A DNA stretch of 64,000 nucleotides from an uncultured Pseudomonadales bacterium (GTDB lineage Bacteria > Pseudomonadota > Gammaproteobacteria > Pseudomonadales > Cellvibrionaceae): positions 1 through 64,000 of the forward strand of contig CANKXO010000001.1 in NCBI GenBank assembly GCA_947487765.1, read 5' to 3'. The notes beneath the pieces were generated by a model, which saw only the letters and a program-made list of their open reading frames with translations, did no database searches and was not told where the DNA came from. Each line of letters starts with the position of its first letter. The first letter of the stretch is position 1. This document shows positions 62,614 through 64,000 of the stretch, piece after piece. The position numbers and the translations under genes were made by a program.

Positions 62614-62889
62614 TCAATGTAATACTGGGCCTTTTTTTTCAGTGGCCTCATCATCACTTGATAGTGCGGTTTTATCTTCGATTTTTTCTTCAGTGGGCAT
62701 CGCTTCCACTTGGTGTTTAATGCGATGCGCCAGTTTGCCCATAATATCCAACACCTGGCAGAGCTGGTCGATGGAGGTCATGAGTTTTTCCTGAGACGCT
62801 GTATAGCGCTGATTTAATGCGGTTTTTTCTTCCACATCGTCCTCTTTCTCAGACATGACATCCTCATCTAAGGTTTCATCTATTGCCAT
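62614..62889 (-). CDS. Small acidic coiled-coil protein
   Basis: A 91-residue protein with acidic ends and a helical centre: YTASQEKLMTSIDQLCQVLD, IMGKLAHRIKHQVEAM. It has no signal or membrane segment. It lies 82 bases after nrdB on the same strand. I do not recognise the family; a structural or partner role is possible. Confidence 0.55.
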   Translation of the reverse strand: MAIDETLDEDVMSEKEDDVEEKTALNQRYTASQEKLMTSIDQLCQVLDIMGKLAHRIKHQVEAMPTEEKIEDKTALSSDDEATEKKGPVLH

Positions 62890-62971
62890 AATATTATTAG
62901 ATGGACAAAAGTAGCGATCTCTCCTTGATCGCAGCTTTCCCCAAAGGCCCCTTTGGTTTAATCCTGATAAT

Positions 62972-64000
62972 TTAATCCCAGCTTAATGCGCCGCCCGTTT
63001 GATATTCGATAACACGGGTTTCAAAGAAGTTTTTCTCTTTGCGTAGATCCATAATTTCACTCATCCATGGGAACGGGTTTTTCGCGCCCGGATATTGTTC
63101 TTTTAGACCTAATTGCGCTAAGCGACGGTTAGCAATAAATTGCAGGTACTCTTCCATCATGGCTGCATTCATGCCAAGCACGCCGCGTGGCATAGTGTCA
63201 CGTGCGTAGGCAATTTCTAGCTCAGTGCCTTCAAGAACCATTTGTGTGACTTCCTGTTGGAACTCGGCAGACCACAAGTGTGGGTTTTCCAGTTTAATTT
63301 GGTTGATGATGTCGATACCAAAATTAAGATGCATGGATTCATCACGCAAAATATATTGGAACTGCTCGGCAACACCGGTCATTTTATTGCGGCGACCCAT
63401 GGATAAGATCTGGGTAAAACCACAATAGAAAAAGATGCCTTCAGTAACGGCATAGAAACCAATAAGGTTGCGCAATAATTCCTGATCAGTTTCAGGGGTA
63501 CCTGTGGTAAAGGTTGGGTCGCTGATACCTTGAGTATGGTTGATACTCCAAGTTGCTTTGTTGGCAACAGAGGGTACTTCGCGGTACATATTAAAGACTT
63601 CACCTTCGTCCATACCCAATGACTCAATGCAGTACTGGTAAGCATGCGTATGAATGGCTTCTTCAAAGGCTTGGCGCAAAATATACTGGCGACATTCCGG
63701 GTTGGTAATCAAGCGGTAAATCGCGAGTACTAAATTATTGGCGACCAATGAGTCAGCGGTAGAAAAGTAACCTAATGAACGCATAATGATGCGACGCTCA
63801 TCTTCACTCAGGCCGTCTTTGCTTTTCCACAGGGCGATATCCGCAGTCATATTCACTTCTTGCGGCATCCAGTGGTTGGCACAGCCGTCTAAGTATTTTT
63901 GCCATGCCCAATCGTATTTAAAAGGAACGAGTTGGTTAAGGTCAGCGCGGCAGTTGATCATTGCTTTTTGATCGACTTGAACGCGATCAGCGCCCATTTC
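62972..64000 (-). CDS. nrdB: Ribonucleotide reductase class Ia, beta subunit (partial)
   Basis: The last 342 or so residues of NrdB; the frame stays open to the window edge, and the usual protein has about 60 to 80 more N-terminal residues. The iron ligands are in [11 protein letters not shown] and [10 protein letters not shown]. The C-terminus ([15 protein letters not shown]) is the segment that binds the alpha subunit. It makes the tyrosyl radical used for dNTP synthesis. The alpha subunit nrdA probably lies upstream, outside the window. Confidence 0.95.
   Translation of the reverse strand, partial: EMGADRVQVDQKAMINCRADLNQLVPFKYDWAWQKYLDGCANHWMPQEVNMTADIALWKSKDGLSEDERRIIMRSLGYFSTADSLVANNLVLAIYRLITNPECRQYILRQAFEEAIHTHAYQYCIESLGMDEGEVFNMYREVPSVANKATWSINHTQGISDPTFTTGTPETDQELLRNLIGFYAVTEGIFFYCGFTQILSMGRRNKMTGVAEQFQYILRDESMHLNFGIDIINQIKLENPHLWSAEFQQEVTQMVLEGTELEIAYARDTMPRGVLGMNAAMMEEYLQFIANRRLAQLGLKEQYPGAKNPFPWMSEIMDLRKEKNFFETRVIEYQTGGALSWD

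Noticed and set aside
1-64000. CRISPR array, rRNA operon or complete insertion sequence
   Set aside because: I saw no regularly spaced repeats, no rRNA sequence and no transposase gene; the only mobile element is the MITE at 41.7 kb.

Overview
The window is a moderately AT-rich stretch of chromosome from a Gram-negative gammaproteobacterium, probably a marine or aquatic relative of the Cellvibrionales/Pseudomonadales. This placement rests on gene content and order, not on a marker-gene tree. Supporting signs are the alaS-lysC-csrA-tRNA-Ser(GCU) order, the lpoA-yraN-diaA-dolP block divergent from rsmI, a soluble transhydrogenase sthA, an AlgP-like lysine/alanine repeat protein, a BdlA-like PAS-PAS chemoreceptor and a class Ia nrdB. 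Coding is dense on both strands.

Layout. 1-8.2 kb: the C-terminal end of a large VCBS/RTX type I-secreted protein, an M23 peptidase, a Trm112-like protein, a HIT protein, alaS, lysC, csrA and tRNA-Ser. 8.3-18 kb: an accessory block with a metallo-beta-lactamase-fold protein and a HupE/UreJ membrane protein, a GAF-LuxR regulator, an AraC regulator next to a SnoaL-like secreted protein, a YqhD-type aldehyde reductase and a rhodanese, then a soluble chemoreceptor. 18-25 kb: dolP, diaA, yraN, lpoA, rsmI, sthA, an HDOD protein and a decayed selO pseudogene. 26-33 kb: a cyclic-nucleotide-binding protein, glpE, the AlgP-like protein, SOS-regulated dinB and a membrane chemoreceptor. 33.6-40 kb: egtB-egtD (ergothioneine), PhzF, a UDG-like protein, a Nudix protein, a DUF4124 secreted protein and a diguanylate cyclase.

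40.2-47.7 kb: an ECF sigma factor with a ChrR-type zinc anti-sigma factor, divergent from a six-gene operon (SnoaL, SDR, FAD amine-oxidase-like, DUF1365, Cfa-like methyltransferase, secreted protein). This resembles the singlet-oxygen and membrane-lipid regulons of RpoE-ChrR systems. A miniature inverted-repeat element of about 280 bp sits exactly between two back-to-back matches to the ECF promoter consensus.

47.7-58.2 kb: small regulator-plus-enzyme pairs, including AraC with an NAD(P)H oxidoreductase and DUF1772, LysR with a SnoaL protein, and SoxR with a flavin reductase behind a canonical SoxR operator. A three-gene cassette at 52.5-53.4 kb encodes a Tse2-like toxin and a Tsi2-like antitoxin. 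58.3-62.9 kb: a variable region whose core is a polymorphic toxin with a Tse6/Ntox46-like C-terminus, followed two bases later by a Tsi6-like immunity gene. Related 24-27-base repeats lie at the 3' ends of the neighbouring genes. The window ends inside nrdB.

The most interesting signals are the two orphan toxin-immunity pairs of type VI effector families with no type VI genes nearby, the MITE between the divergent ECF promoters, and the selO pseudogene. All family assignments come from reading motifs by eye; no database search was run.
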